A DNA stretch of 64,000 nt from Spirodela intermedia. Lineage: Eukaryota > Streptophyta > Magnoliopsida > Alismatales > Araceae. The notes beneath the pieces were generated by a model that did not search any database, was not told the origin of the DNA, and saw only the letters and a program-made list of their open reading frames with translations. Shown here piece after piece: positions 22,321 to 35,264 of this stretch (its first letter is position 1; the number at the start of each line of letters is the position of its first letter). The DNA lies in assembly GCA_902729315.2 (NCBI GenBank), contig LR746278.1, positions 3,109,501 to 3,173,500 of the forward strand, given 5' to 3'. The translations under genes were made by a program, and so were the position numbers.

Positions 22321-24914
22321 TGGCTAATGGCTCAATAATACTTTACCCCTATGAGACTCACCTTGTCTTCATGGTGAAAGTTGAAAAGTTATTGGTACAT
22401 AATCCAAGTTGATTCCAAGTGACCTTGGAAGTTGACAATTTTTATCATTTGATGAAGACTTTGGCCCAAGCAGATCATGATGGATGGCTAACACTTTAAA
22501 AGGTTTTAAAGCCCAAGAAAGGTATTTGTTTAGTCTTAGTGGGTTGACTAGACCAAAGGATGTTGAGGCATCTCCCTTCATAAGTTATGAGATGTGGAAA
22601 ATTAGGTGGACACTAGTTGTGAGTAGGTCCAACTAATATATCATTGGCCCACCTAGTATGAATGACAAAAGTGCATGAAGATAGCTTTTCGTAAGGCCTC
22701 CTTGCAAGATACTTTTATTGATAAGGGTGGAGTCAAAGTTAGAAAAAGTCATCTAACCTTTATCTAGTTCATCTAGTAGTTTTCATGATTAGAATTAGAA
22801 ATTGATTATCTAGTTCATCTAGTAGTTTTCATGATTTTTATTTGAAATTTGAAGCTTGATAATAGATCATTTGAAAGTAGATGGTGTCCATGCCCAACAT
22901 TTTAAAATAATTTTAATTATTGTAGTCTTTTGAAATATTCATATTTGAAGGACTTATGTTAATTAGTTTAGAGTTAGGTTACAAAGTTACTCAATGATCT
23001 ACACCTCTACTAGGGAGAAGTCTTTTTAGTTGGTTAATGTCTCAAAGAATTTGAACCTCATTTATTCCTTAAGTGGGGAGTAATTTTATTTTAGGTTATT
23101 TTTACATCAATCATAACATCTTGTAATATATATCTCTCTTTTTAATATTTCTATGTAGAGACTTGAGAGTGATGATCAATTGAATTTTCAGAGGTTTGTC
23201 TTGAAAATAATTTATCATAATATAAATATAAAAGAAAATTATTGTTAAAAGTCTAACTTAGTTTTTCTTTAGACTTCATTCACTAAATTTCAAAGATGGC
23301 ATCAATTGTAGCCAAATGGAAGAGTATTAGATCTTTGTGAATAGACGTGGTTTGTACGTTGATCATTGATGATGATTCTTTGGTAGATTCTAGTTTTAGC
23401 CACCTATTGCCTGATTATGGTAATCACTTAACAGTTTGAGATAATTGAGGCTAGAAGGTTAAGTTATTTAATGATGTTATAACCCATGAGGTTGTGGGTT
23501 GTTCCACTATTGGTGAGAACTATAGTAAGTTTGTTATTGATCTCTCCTTGAAACTTTAATAATCAAATAAAAGATTATTGATAAGGGAGTCTAATAATAA
23601 CTGAAGATTGAGAGCATGATCTCCTTTAGAAGGGATGTTAATTGATTCTTTCATACTTCTTGTAGCTCTAGAAGAATGTTAGTATTGTCTAAAGTGAAGA
23701 TGATATATAGAATCATCCAAAAGTAATACTTCAATAATATATTTTTTTTATTTGAGAAAAATATGTCTTAAATACATTGTGCTTAGATTTCTATGAATGT
23801 GAAATTAATTTTTTTCCTCATGTTGAGCTAATTATCATTTAGCTGAGTTACAATAGTTTGAGTTTCTAGGGATCTACCTTCATCATTGTGTCAAGGGGTG
23901 CTAAGTTTCAAAGTCTTTTACCTTTGTAATTTAGAGTGACCATTTTACAAGATATGATAAGACAAGATCTATCTAATGCTCAAAGGCTAGCAAGAGTGTT
24001 GATTTCAGCTCGATTCTTTGAGTTATCTTCATTGTGGTCTTCAGCCCATCAGGGTTTAAGATGTAGATTTTTGCTTGAATGTATTTTCGTAAATCTTTAA
24101 ATAAGATACTTTTTAAAACATGTTCATAATATTACAGATTATATCATCTGAAATAAAAATTTTAAAATACTTTTTACAATTGTCTCATATTACTTGATTT
24201 TGAGTAATTTTTAACAAAATAAGTTAGATGATTAGAATTTGATCATCTTAGTATTTGATCAAGAGCCATGGATTATGAGTAAGTCTTTTAGCAGTTGAAT
24301 CTTGATTGTTCAAAATGTTAAAAATGATTGTATGGGCTGTGGGTTATTCATGATTAGACTCTTTTATAATCCATTTCTTCTACGGCATAGTAGAGTTTCT
24401 CCTTATCTACTAAAGTGTTTAATTTACTCAATTAATGTTGAAATCTTTCATTAGCCTCAGTGAGTGAATCATGTGGTTGAATCTTGGACTTTTAGGGATT
24501 GAATCTTAGTTGCTCAGAATGTTAAAAATGATTGTGTGGGCTGTGGAGCCTCTAATAAAAAATATAGTCCTCTTTTCCTCTTTAGTCTAGATTGAATTGA
24601 TTTAGATTAAACTCTTTTATAATTCATTCTTCTTCCGACCATAAGTAAAGTTTTTACTTATCTACTAAAGTGTGTATTTTTTTAAAATAATGTTAGAGTT
24701 TTTCATTGGCCTGAGTGAGTGAATCATGTGATTACTTGAATTTAACTTAGACATTCCTCAACTCCTATAAGAGATGTTGTCTTTCCTATTTGTTGTATGA
24801 CAATTATAGTTGAACTTTCTCTAATTCTTTTAGTAGAACCTCTCATTTAGAATCACTTAATTTTGAAGTTATGTTTTACTTTAATATTAATTTCATGGAG
24901 TCTTGGAGTTGACT
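22321..24914. other. AT-rich DNA between direct-repeat copies
   Basis: No frame above about 70 codons and no trace of gag, protease, reverse transcriptase or integrase motifs that I can see. It contains a 46-bp-period duplication (22761-22836, 'tatctagttcatctagtag') and a larger duplication at 24294-24741. If this is the inside of a retroelement, it is non-autonomous or decayed. Confidence 0.5.
24294..24741. repeat. Imperfect tandem duplication, ~200-250-bp units
   Basis: Unit 1 (about 24294-24480) and unit 2 (about 24498-24741) share 'aatgttaaaaatgattgt', 'tgggctgtgg', 'actcttttataat', 'cttatctactaaagtgt' and 'gagtgaatcatgtg'. Unit 2 carries roughly 50 extra bases after 'gggctgtgg'. Confidence 0.78.
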
Positions 24915-25365
24915 TAGAGAGGGAAAGAGAAAGAAAGACAATATAATGAATTAAACTATAATAAATGTATGACTCATTAACATAAGATGACATTAGGAAA
25001 GAAGACACATACATATAATAAGAAAATATGGAAAATATAAATATAACAGCCCAAGAGGGCATTCTAATGGAGCTGATTTGAGATGATTAATCTCCACTTC
25101 TTCACTTGGAGATATATGACTCTAATTGACTCTTTATATCTCTCGTGGTGGGGTCTTTTTACAATTACAATGGCCTTCATCTTGTACTCATGCTATTCAA
25201 CCACTTTTACAATCTATTATATAATTCTAGGCCTAGTAGGTCATCCTTGGCATCACTCTTCTCTAGGCTTAATGAGTCATTGTTAATTGACATGCTTGTT
25301 ATTTCTAGTTGTCTGTTATAATCTTTTTCACCATCTAGTTGGGTCTCTTCCTATGAATATGTGGG
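24915..25365 (+). repeat. Dispersed direct repeat, copy B (pairs with 21864-22320)
   Basis: Second copy with the same ordered landmarks: a GA-like start, 'ggagctgatttgagat', 'cacttggagata', 'taattgactctttatatc', 'caatggccttcatct', 'cttctctaggcttaatg' and 'cattgttaattgac'. The sequence beyond its right edge is unlike that beyond copy A, which gives an approximate boundary. Confidence 0.8.
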
Positions 25366-27390
25366 GTCAACATAAATGCATTAATAATTTATTTAATAAA
25401 TTCTCCTCAATTTTTTTTAACTCATTTAGAGAGGGGGCTTTCCATAGCCTAGAAATGAAGACATGCTTAATAAAGATGAAGGCGAAGCACTACAAGATAG
25501 AGCAGCCGTACTCTGTGAATGTAGTACCAACACTAAATATCTCAATCTTTATTTGCTCCACCAAGTCCTACTCAATGTTTAACTTCCACCACTACTTCTC
25601 CCCTCTAAAGAATGACTTATATATAAAGTCATTCTCATCTAATCATATTAGTAGCAAGAATGATGGCTGAAGTAGGAGTGGGAAGAGTTGATAGTCCCTG
25701 TAACCCCATACCAATGATTCTTCTTTCAGAAGGGGAGTTGAATTTAGAATCGACAAAATGTGAGTGGATCATCTATACATTATGTTTTTTGATGTTCATC
25801 ACTCTTCTACTATCTAATTGTTAATTACCCTTCTTTGGTTTCTTTCATGACTTGAGGGGGACATATCTCAAAGTCTTTCTCACTCATCAGAGAGAATTCA
25901 TATGCAAGCTCAGTAGATGCTTTGGTAGCTTCTACAAGAAAGGCATGGTAGTGATGTGGTGTTCATCTCTCTCATCTCTCTCTTCTTTCTCTCTCATGCT
26001 AAATCCCACCCCAAATGGCTTGTCTAGGAATTCAGGCTAGCATTTGCATGAGTGTTGTCACAAAAGAAGAACTAATGCATCCTTATTAGTGTTGTTTGTT
26101 TGCAGTGATGTAAAACAATCATGTTAGGCCTAACTATTGTGAATGTTTGTAGGGGCTAAGGTGAGGAGAAATAAACCCCACCAACTTATTTGGGCAAATA
26201 TTTATGTAAAATCTAGTTTTTTTTACTTAGAAGGATTTTTTAGAGTCTCATTTGGTCCATAAAAGAATCAACAAATATATTAATTTAGTCAAAGAGAATA
26301 TGTGTGTAGTCCAAGAGGGGGGAGCCAAAGTGAAGAAATTATATTATTTTAGAGTATAGGCCTATTTAAATCAATATTATATATATATATAAATTCATTT
26401 ACGTGAAAGTTCTTCATAAGGAGAGATGCATAAGGTTTCAACTACATATATGTACAAAGAGAAAGAGACTTACGGAGTATAAGACAAAATTGTTTGACTC
26501 ACTATGTAATATTACAATGATGCCCAAATAAACTAACTAATAAACTAAAACCTTATGAGATTAGTAACATGATATGGGTCCTCATCTTGTATGGGAGGGT
26601 TACACATAATAGCTTATTAGGCAAATAAGTGCCTATGAGTGCTAATCAAGAGAATTAAATATGTGTATGGGTTTAATTATAGTTTTTCAAGTTGCTAATC
26701 CATGCTCAGATTTGAGCTCATTAATTTTTTTTACCAATAACTTCAAGCTTACTATAATCAGCCCAATTTTAAAAATAGAGGTCCTTGACGATTAATTACA
26801 AGACCTTATTGAGATGCTTCCCATAAAATGTATAAATATTTTGTGGTGTAAAAAATTAGAGGAAAATAAATTTAATGTATTATTTCATAATTTAACAAAT
26901 ATTAAAAAATATGATCAAGAAAAAAGTAGAACGATTAGGGTGGGGATCCAAGGAAATTAATGTTCCCTTGTCCCATTCACAAATCTATCAAAGTCCTTGA
27001 GGATTTATTTTGCATAAATCTGAGGAAAAAATTTCACTATGGTAAGATTACATTTTACATTATAATTATCTATACAAAGATAAAAATATTAATTATACAT
27101 ATAATACTTTTAAAAACAATTTTGGCATGTCCCATCATTTATATTAGAATATTATAAAAAAAATTGATACAATGTGGATCTTGGAAAATTTTCTTAAATC
27201 TCCCTCATACAAGGCATGATAAGCCCATTAAAATTACATGATTGACCAAGTTACAACCAATCAACTTTGGTGGTCAAGGTTGACAACTTGATCGGGTTAG
27301 ATCTTCACTTGTACTCCCCTTTGACTTACTTTGTGTGACCCTTGATCCCCATCTTGGTAAAGTCAACCAATCTCAATACGGATCATTCCA
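25366..27390. other. AT-rich intergenic DNA; no gene recognised
   Basis: Frames of up to 127 codons (25287-25670) lack any domain and have AT-driven composition. I find no RNA gene or clear repeat. Confidence 0.5.
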
Positions 27391-27741
27391 GACGCTTATG
27401 ACTGGTCAGAATCTTCATTGGTGCCAATTTTCTTCATCAATCTATCACAATGGATAAAGTTAACGCCGGTTGGAAGGGCTAGCCTACAATGGAAAATACA
27501 CCTACTTATTCTGGGCCAAGTCGGTGAAATGTACCCGGGCCGTCTCTTGCATGGTCCATCTACGGTCTGGACCAGGCAACAATGGGGGCCTGCTCGGTTA
27601 GGAGGACCGTATGAGGCCCCGGGCTTAACGAGAAGGAAGAAGGTGCTCCGGGTGGCCGTCGGGTTGCAGCGCCGCCGTTCCACGCGCGCGACCAAGGGGG
27701 GGGGGGGCTCCGAGGGCAGCCCAGAGCTCCGTTGTCGTCCG
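27391..27741 (+). promoter_or_regulatory. Probable promoter and first leader exon of TAF15 gene
   Basis: GC content rises sharply from about 27460. A 'ctgggcc' motif lies near 27511, a G run near 27696-27707, and a donor-like GTCCG|GTAAGG at about 27741/27742. The sequence after it is T-rich and intron-like. A leader exon here, spliced to 30325-30373, would place an intron of about 2.6 kb before the start codon. This is inferred, not proven. Confidence 0.4.
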
Positions 27742-30324
27742 GTAAGGGAATCCTTCCTCGGATCTGGTTCTATTTATCCTTTGATCTTGCCCATCCGTGT
27801 AGATCAGTTAGGGTTTTTCGAAATGCCGCGGGGTGCCGATTAGTGGGAGTTCAGGGCTGCAGACCAGCGAGGCGGGATGATTATGGGAGCGGCTTCTTCT
27901 TCTTCTTATCCTTTTCTTCTCCTTTTACTGCCTGTGTCAATGGCTTTCCAGGGGTTTTGGTTTCGAATGGGGTTTTCGGATGGAAAGCGAGGGTCTCCGA
28001 TGGAGTCCACTGGATGTGCGGAGGGGGGAGGGGGGTTTGTGCCTTTTGAATGAGATGGGTGGAGTTGGCTTTTTCATGGCATCTGTCTGGCATTTGTACC
28101 ATTCGTGACTAGGCCCAAGGATGTTTTGCTACCGAGGCCGTTGGTTATGGATGCGGTGGAATAGGCTGAAAAATGGAACAATGTAGACGAGAAACCGCGA
28201 TGCCTTGTTTCATCCAATGGACAGATCAGATCATTCAGAAGCGGAGAATATTTTTCGCTCATCCGAAGGGCGTCTAGCTGTGGTAATAGTTTCCAAACCA
28301 TGAAACTGCCAGTCGGAGGTATGGGAAGAAACTAATGATGACTGAAGTTGATCGTTATATTTATTCTTTTCCTCCCAATATCTGAAGCCCAGATGGAGGC
28401 AGTTTCACACAAAGTCACGAGGAGACTGGGTAGAAAATCAGTTTACGGTGGGCATCTGTTAGAACCACTGTTCGTAAGAAGAGGACAAATTATACTATTG
28501 ATTGATCTTATTATAGCGGAGGATATCTTCAATGCGAGGAAAAGAAATATTTAATCAAGTTTTTTGAGCTTGAAGGGCGGTTCCCTTCCTGTATCTCAAC
28601 CCGCCCTTGCATGCTGATCTCATCCTTAGTAGACCTGTGGTAAAACCTATTTCTGAAACACAGTCGATATATATCATTGGTCATGTCATTATTGACGGGA
28701 TAACCATTAAATGCCTCCTTGACCAGTCGAGGTCAATCCCTCGACCTTGAAAAGAAAAGATCACATCAAGACTTAGTAGGCATCTTCATTCGACTCATGT
28801 TTGCCAAGTATCCTTTGTGCGCACTGCACATTGCTTCCCGTCCTTTGTTCTAAATTACTATCAAGAGTTTTATATTGGCATATTTTTCCGTATCTAAAAA
28901 AGTAAGGAAAGCTCCTAGTTTTTGTTGAATTGATTTTATGATTGGCCAAAAATGCTGTGTGATTTGGTTTAGGAAGTCTTTTGCAGTGGATAAAAAGTAA
29001 TACTGCTGCAAGATAATTCTTTTTCAAATGGACATGTTACCTACCTGGAAGTGCTCGTACTTCAGCTGATCCAGAGGAGCAAGGTTGATGTGATACTTCT
29101 TATAGTCCATTGCTCTCCGTCAGCAACTAGCGATATCCATTCCTTATTAAAAACATGCGTCCGTGTCTTATATTTATTAATACATGTGCTTTCATGTCCT
29201 CAATTTTCTTCACAATCACGGTCTTGCCTTAATTCATTTGGATCTTTTTGTCTGCTCTAATCATACAAGGGTTACTTTGTGTCAGAAGAGGGTTCGTCTC
29301 TTAGGATGAGATGTTAATTGTCTCCTGCTGCATTTGCCAGTGGGGTGTTGAGATTCACGCACCCGCTTTACCTGGAGTTTTTGTGGGGTGTTTGACATTG
29401 GCCTCTGGGTAGCTAAGTTTATTGCTGGTAGTTAGCACGGACAAACGACTTTTGAAACGTTTATGAAGGGGTTTCGTCTACGTCATTGAACTGGTAGAAA
29501 ATTTAAGCAATAGGACTGAAATGTACGATACCCCTTGATGTACTTCTCTGCCGTGGATCTGATGCTTTGTGGTGGATTGGGGTTCTGAGAAGTTATTATA
29601 CCTAGTGGTGGCATCAAGTTGTAGTATTTCTTTATTTCTGTCCATTTAATGTACCTTTGGAAATGATAGAGGCTGTGTGTATATGGATTCCAGTCCAAAT
29701 GAGGGCACAAAGGTAAAGGAGGAAGAAGGTGACGTGAAAAATAATGGTATTTCGAACTCTATGGTTTTGTGTTTATGGTGAACATTTCCTAAGAAATGCG
29801 CATGTGAAAAGGGCTTGCCTTTGGATCATTCATATCTCAGAAGAAGGGCTCTTTAATTCTATCTTGGCAAAAGCATTTTTAGGGAGGTAAATGCAGTAAT
29901 CAAGGCCTCTAATGGTATAAGTGCCTTTTCTTGGTAAGCAATATTTCCTTGATAAATGGGATTGCTTAAAATATGAGGGTTTTTCATTCCGACATTTACT
30001 GTGCCGTAATTCACTTATTCAAGTTGATCATGATGAATTTTTGCTCTACTTTTCCTCAGAAAGATAAATGGATTTTTTTTCACATTCTTGAGGAGGTAGT
30101 GTGTGCCTTTCCTTCTTTAATAACGAAGATACTTATCATCCATTTGTGTATCCATTTTTCTGTTCTTTTTCAACTACAATGACAATTTATATTTGAAGTT
30201 GATTGCATATGATTTTAGTTATGTTTTACGGTTCATCTGCTTGTGACATTTACCTTGAATAGTGGGGTTTGTACTTAGTCACCTCAGAACGGTGTATACT
30301 AACTACGTTTAACCTTTTCCTCAG
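27742..30324 (+). other. Probable leader intron of TAF15 gene
   Basis: T-rich sequence without recognisable exons. The acceptor candidate TTTTCCTCAG ends at 30324, 49 bases before the start codon. The alternative is plain intergenic DNA. Confidence 0.4.
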
Positions 30325-30373
30325 AAATTGGCTGATATTCTTTATGATCTTGTGAACGCCAAGAGTGTTTGTC

Positions 30374-33300
30374 ATGGCAAGCTATTTGGGGAGAGGTGCA
30401 GCTTCTAATGGAACTGTTTATGTCTCTAACTTGCCACCTGGGACGAGCGAAACCATGCTTGCTGATTATTTTGGCACTATAGGTTTGCTAAAGGTAGGGA
30501 TCCTTCCGTGTTCCCATGTTATCAGCCTATATTTTCGTTCATCTTGCAGCAATGCTTCATTTCTTAATAAATTCAAGTTTCACTTGTTTTATGTTCCTTC
30601 TTGCAACCGTTTTACAGAAGGACAAGAGGACTGGTCAACCAAAAATTTGGATGTACAAGGATAAAATTACCAATGAGCCAAAGGGTGATGCCACTGTTAC
30701 CTATGAAGATCCACATGCTGCATCAGCTGCTGTTGAGTGGTTTCATAACAAGGAATTTCATGGAAACATTATTGAAGTTGGCATAGCCGAATCAAAGGGA
30801 AAAGAATCGTTTGATCTTCCAAGCATTCAGCTTTCAGATCCAAGTGCCTTTGATGGACAAGAAGACAGTAGGGATTTGAAGGGTGTTGGTGGAGGAAGAG
30901 GTAGAGGGAGAGGTGAAGGAAAACCATGGCAACAAGACGGGGATTGGCCATGTCCAAATACAAGGTCTGTGAATGTGATATTGGTGAGCAGCCCTCTCTC
31001 ACTTTTCGATGTTTGATATGTCTATATATATATTTGGGTTCTCAGTTCAGATTTTCTGATGCTTTGTTTGCTATCAGCTGCGGCAATGTGAATTTTGCGT
31101 TTCGTGGTGTTTGCAATCGTTGTGGAACGGCTCGGCCTGCTGGTGCAGGAGGCAAAGGTCCAGGAGCTGGTTTGGGTAGGGGCCATGGTGGCAATGATGC
31201 TGGAGGACGCGGTAGAGGTGCTGGTGGTCCTACCGGTCTCTTTGGTCCAAATGATTGGCCATGTCCTATGTAAGCCATCTTCTCCTAAGCATGAGGATTG
31301 ATTATTCTATCACACAAAATATTTTCTCCAGTTTATTGTTTTACATATAAAAGTAGAGGTAGTCATCCATATGATTTACAGTTTTTGCTTGTGTTTAATT
31401 TTAGTCGTCTGGTACTAATTTTTGACGAAGGCATGCTTGCTTCATTCTGTGTTCAAGTTTTCTTTTCTCTGAGAAAAGAATTATTACTGACGGTCAGCTG
31501 ATTAGCCTTTTACATGTGTGTATTTACTGTTGAGTACTAGTTATTTTAACTTGATAGGGAGTTTCAAAAAGAAATGCCTGGAAAGAAAAATGTTGGAAGC
31601 TCAGCATCAGCAATTCTTTTTGATTGAATCACAAACAACCTCTCTTAAAGAACATTTATTTGAATATAATATGAGCACATTGAATCTATACTTATGATAT
31701 GAACATTTAAGGATTTACGCATTGAATCTTCTTTAACAGAGTTCTTTTACAATTCTTTCTCACATTGTTTGTTTCCTTATGTGATCTGGTCCAGGCAGAA
31801 GATCTTCATTGTCGTCAGTCAGCCATAGAGCAAAGTTAGTTGTGAATGAGAACATATCACGGATTTCTTATTGCATATCTGTAGTGTAATTTGATTGAAC
31901 TCCAGTGGTTGTCAACGCATTGAGACAATTGGGTGGTTGTTAAAAAAATGCATCTACAAAAAGTTTTAGAAGTCAAGTTTTATAATTTTGTGGCCAGCTT
32001 GTATTAAGCCTAAAGTCTGTGATGCCTGCTGTGTCCACCTATTACTATGAGCGGGAATTGTGGTGCTATTTATGCTCTTCCTGTACGTTTTCATGATTTA
32101 ACTTTCGCATGAATTGCTGCTGATGTTGCTAATTTTTATGTTGTGTGGCGCTTTTTTAGTGTTCACTTGCATTTAATTTTCATCTTTTAACTTCTGGGCC
32201 TAGTATAACATTTTTTTGCCATTACAGGTGCGGAAATATTAACTGGGCTAAGCGAATGAAATGCAATATTTGTAATACCAATAAGCCAGGTCACAGTGAA
32301 GGTGGCGTGAGGTATTACATCTTCACGCTGTGTTTTTTTTATTATTAATCTTTCTGGTGAACTTGAAACATTATTCGCAAAATGATCATACATTTTTTTT
32401 CCTCATGTATTCTTATTTCTGGCATACGTTTCTTTCCTTAGGTTCTTTTGCTATTATTTATTTTCTTATCATTTTCAATACCATTTGGTATAAAATGTGA
32501 TTAGTTATAACTGCTTACAAGTAACTTGATTTCATACACGAGGGTTTCGTGTACACTGTTAGATTTCAGACATGTTTGGTTTGTGAAGCACGATTTGTCA
32601 TTTAACTTTACATGTAAAACTAAATGAGGTCTTTGGTGAGTATTTGAGCCTGTTAGACATCTCTTTTGTGGAGCCAACACAGCGGAGAGGGGAGTAAAGC
32701 CCTTGGTGCTTTCCTTCACACCTGTTGTTTATGCTTCCTGTAGATAGAGCTGTGAATAAAAAACCACCATAAAAATGTTGCGAACTATTTCAGGCATATT
32801 CTTGGATTTTAGAATGCCACTATCCTCTGATTCACTACTTGGGGTGGTTGTTTACTAATTCAATGTGCCAATAACATGCTACTTTTAGAAGGTCGCCCAT
32901 TATTTTTCATGTACGAATAAGAAACAAATGCCATGGAACTGGCCTTCTCACATCTTTCTCTTCTCTCGTCAGTGACCCGATATAATGCCGTGGAAAGCTA
33001 TGAAAATTGAGTGAATCTTGCATGGCTCGTGGATGGAAAGTTTAGGCTGGTCGTTGTATGATTTTATTGGGGTAACTATTCTATAGTTTCTAGACTTTGG
33101 AATCCCCAGAAGCTTGACGCCTTTTGCCAGTACTCTGAGAAATCTTAAATATCTCCACTGGAAGCTTCCTTATCAGTTGGAGTATCTTTGAATGCTTTCA
33201 CTGACGTAACACAGATGCCACGTTGACAAATATTCGGTTTTATTGACCACTGAAAGTCTGGGTCAAACTGGAGCCTGTGGTACTCAGATCTTGGAATCCA

Positions 33301-35264
33301 GCTTGTGGTAATGTGTTCCAAGTACTGACATTGACCAAGCCGCTCAACCTTTCATTCTATCATTCTTTTAATCAACCTGGCGGATTGAGAAGCGTTGGGA
33401 ATTTAATTCCTACGTTTCCTTCTGCCTCTTCCCCCCTATATCTTCCGCTACATTGCTTCCAAGAGCCGCTTACATTGTCCCCATTCTGTTCTCTCCCATC
33501 ATTTTGTCAACAGTGGCTGACGTGTGTTCCCAAGATCAGGCTGCCCATCTTCCTCCCCAATCTTGGCCCCCATGCACCATGATCATTGACTACCTCTGTC
33601 TGTTGCAGTTCTTGCTCTAGCGCGCTGGCTCTTTGTAGACTGCCTTTGTGGGGAGGTTGCTATCTGCGGATGCCCATAAAACGGCTTTCTCCTTTCCATC
33701 TCATACACCGTTCCCTCCCTCCTTTTTCTCCTCTTTTTCCTCGCAGTCTGATCATCAATGGGCATTTTATTTATTTTTCTTTATGATTTGTTGTTTTATT
33801 TTATTCTTGTTCGGAAATGTTGCCTAGCAAGAACATTGTCAAACAAGGTTTTATAAACTATTGGAGACTAGAATCCTCGCTGGGTTGAACTAGCCATGGT
33901 AGTCTGAAGACCACCGCAGTCAATATTGTCAATCTGTTCTGAGATTGAGATGATTTATAGTTTGATTTATTCTTTGCTCAATTTAGATCTTTGTGACATT
34001 TAATGATGCCTTGTAAAATCACATATTTGTATAGTTCTCTTTATTATTTCCCATTGTGTCACTATCTGTTGTTTTTTTAATTTTTAATTTTTAATTTTTT
34101 GCAGACATAAGATTTAACCAAACCTTTTTGAGAAATCGATATCCAAAGGATAGCAGTCACATTTCTGCTGACTTTTGGTACAACAGGAGGAACTTTTCAA
34201 CTGAGTTTTGACCGGTGAACTGTTTAGTATGCTAATTTAGCAGTTGGCAGGCATTATCTAAATTCTGGCGACAATGGTTTTAAACTTGATGAATTCCCCT
34301 AAAATATTAGTTCTGAGAAAAATCTGTGAAATTAAAGTAAACTCGAATTTATATGATTCCTGTTTAAATTTGCAATCATTATTTTCTCTTTCCATGGGTT
34401 AGTTTCTTCAGACAAGATGAAGACCGTGGCTTTACTGCTTTTCTGCTTTCTTTGTTCTAGGGGCGGTCGTGCTGGAGGATACAAAGAACTGGATGAAGAA
34501 GAGATTGAGGAAACAAGACGGCGTAGGCGAGAAGCAGAAGTGAGTAGACTGGAAAATCTTAGTAATCATGGCTTTGGAGTTCTTTGTTGTTCTATCAAAA
34601 AAGATCTCATCCCTCTTCTTCAGGACGATGGAGAGATGTACGACGAATTTGGCAATCTCAAGAAGAAGTTCCGTGCTAAAATGCAGCAGGGTGGTAGCGG
34701 GTCTGCACTCCCTGGTTCTGGACGTGCCGGATGGGAGGTAGAAGATCTAGGTATGCAGCCAACCCCCTTTTTTATTATATTATGAATATATTCCTGTATA
34801 TATACATATTTATGAAAAATATATAGGCTGCATTTAGTTATTCTTTTTTGTGAAAATCATTTTTCTTGAAGAATCTTGCAGTCAAAAACTCTTTTTCTTT
34901 TTTTTTTTTTTGGTTTGTGTTGACTTCTTGCTCATTTAGTTGCAACCCATTAATAATAATAATAATAATATTAATATTAATATTAATATTAATATTAATA
35001 TTAATATTAATATTAATATTAATGTCTTCTTCTGGGCCCTGAACATGGTTGTCTACTACGACAGGGAGAGACTCGAGGGAGAGAAGCAAAGACGGCGGGA
35101 GAAGCCACTCTGACAGAGAGGGCAGCAGGACCCGCGACCGTGAGAGGGAGAGGCCTCGGAGCCGGAGCAGAGAGAGAGAGAGGCCCAGAGACCGGACGAG
35201 AGACAGGGACCAAGATCGCAGCCATGGCAGGGAGCAGCAGCGCGACCGCCACCGGGACTGGTAG
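30374..35264 (+). CDS. TAF15: TAF15-like RNA-binding protein (TFIID subunit 15 / FUS-EWS-TAF15 family)
   Basis: Seven exons: 30374-30493, 30618-30964, 31078-31269, 32228-32311, 34461-34539, 34624-34750, 35065-35264. The frame closes to 382 residues. An RRM spans about residues 13-98 (RNP2 'VYVSNL' 15-20; RNP1-like 'KGDATVTY' 62-69). Two RanBP2-type zinc fingers follow: W150, C152, C157, C168, C171 and W216, C218, C221, C232, C235, separated and preceded by RGG-rich linkers. 'DDGEMYDEFGNLKKKFR' then leads to a C-terminal Arg/Asp/Glu/Ser-rich tail ending 'HRDW'. The order matches Arabidopsis TAF15, a nuclear protein linked to TFIID and RNA binding. The start at 30374 (MASYLGRG) is chosen because the RRM follows at once. 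Intron 4 is about 2.1 kb. The family is certain. Confidence 0.95.
34949..35023 (+). repeat. (ATA)n-(TTAATA)n microsatellite in TAF15 intron 6
   Basis: About 22 bp of ATA repeats followed by about 50 bp of TTAATA hexamer repeats, ending 41 bases before the acceptor of the last exon. Confidence 0.95.
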
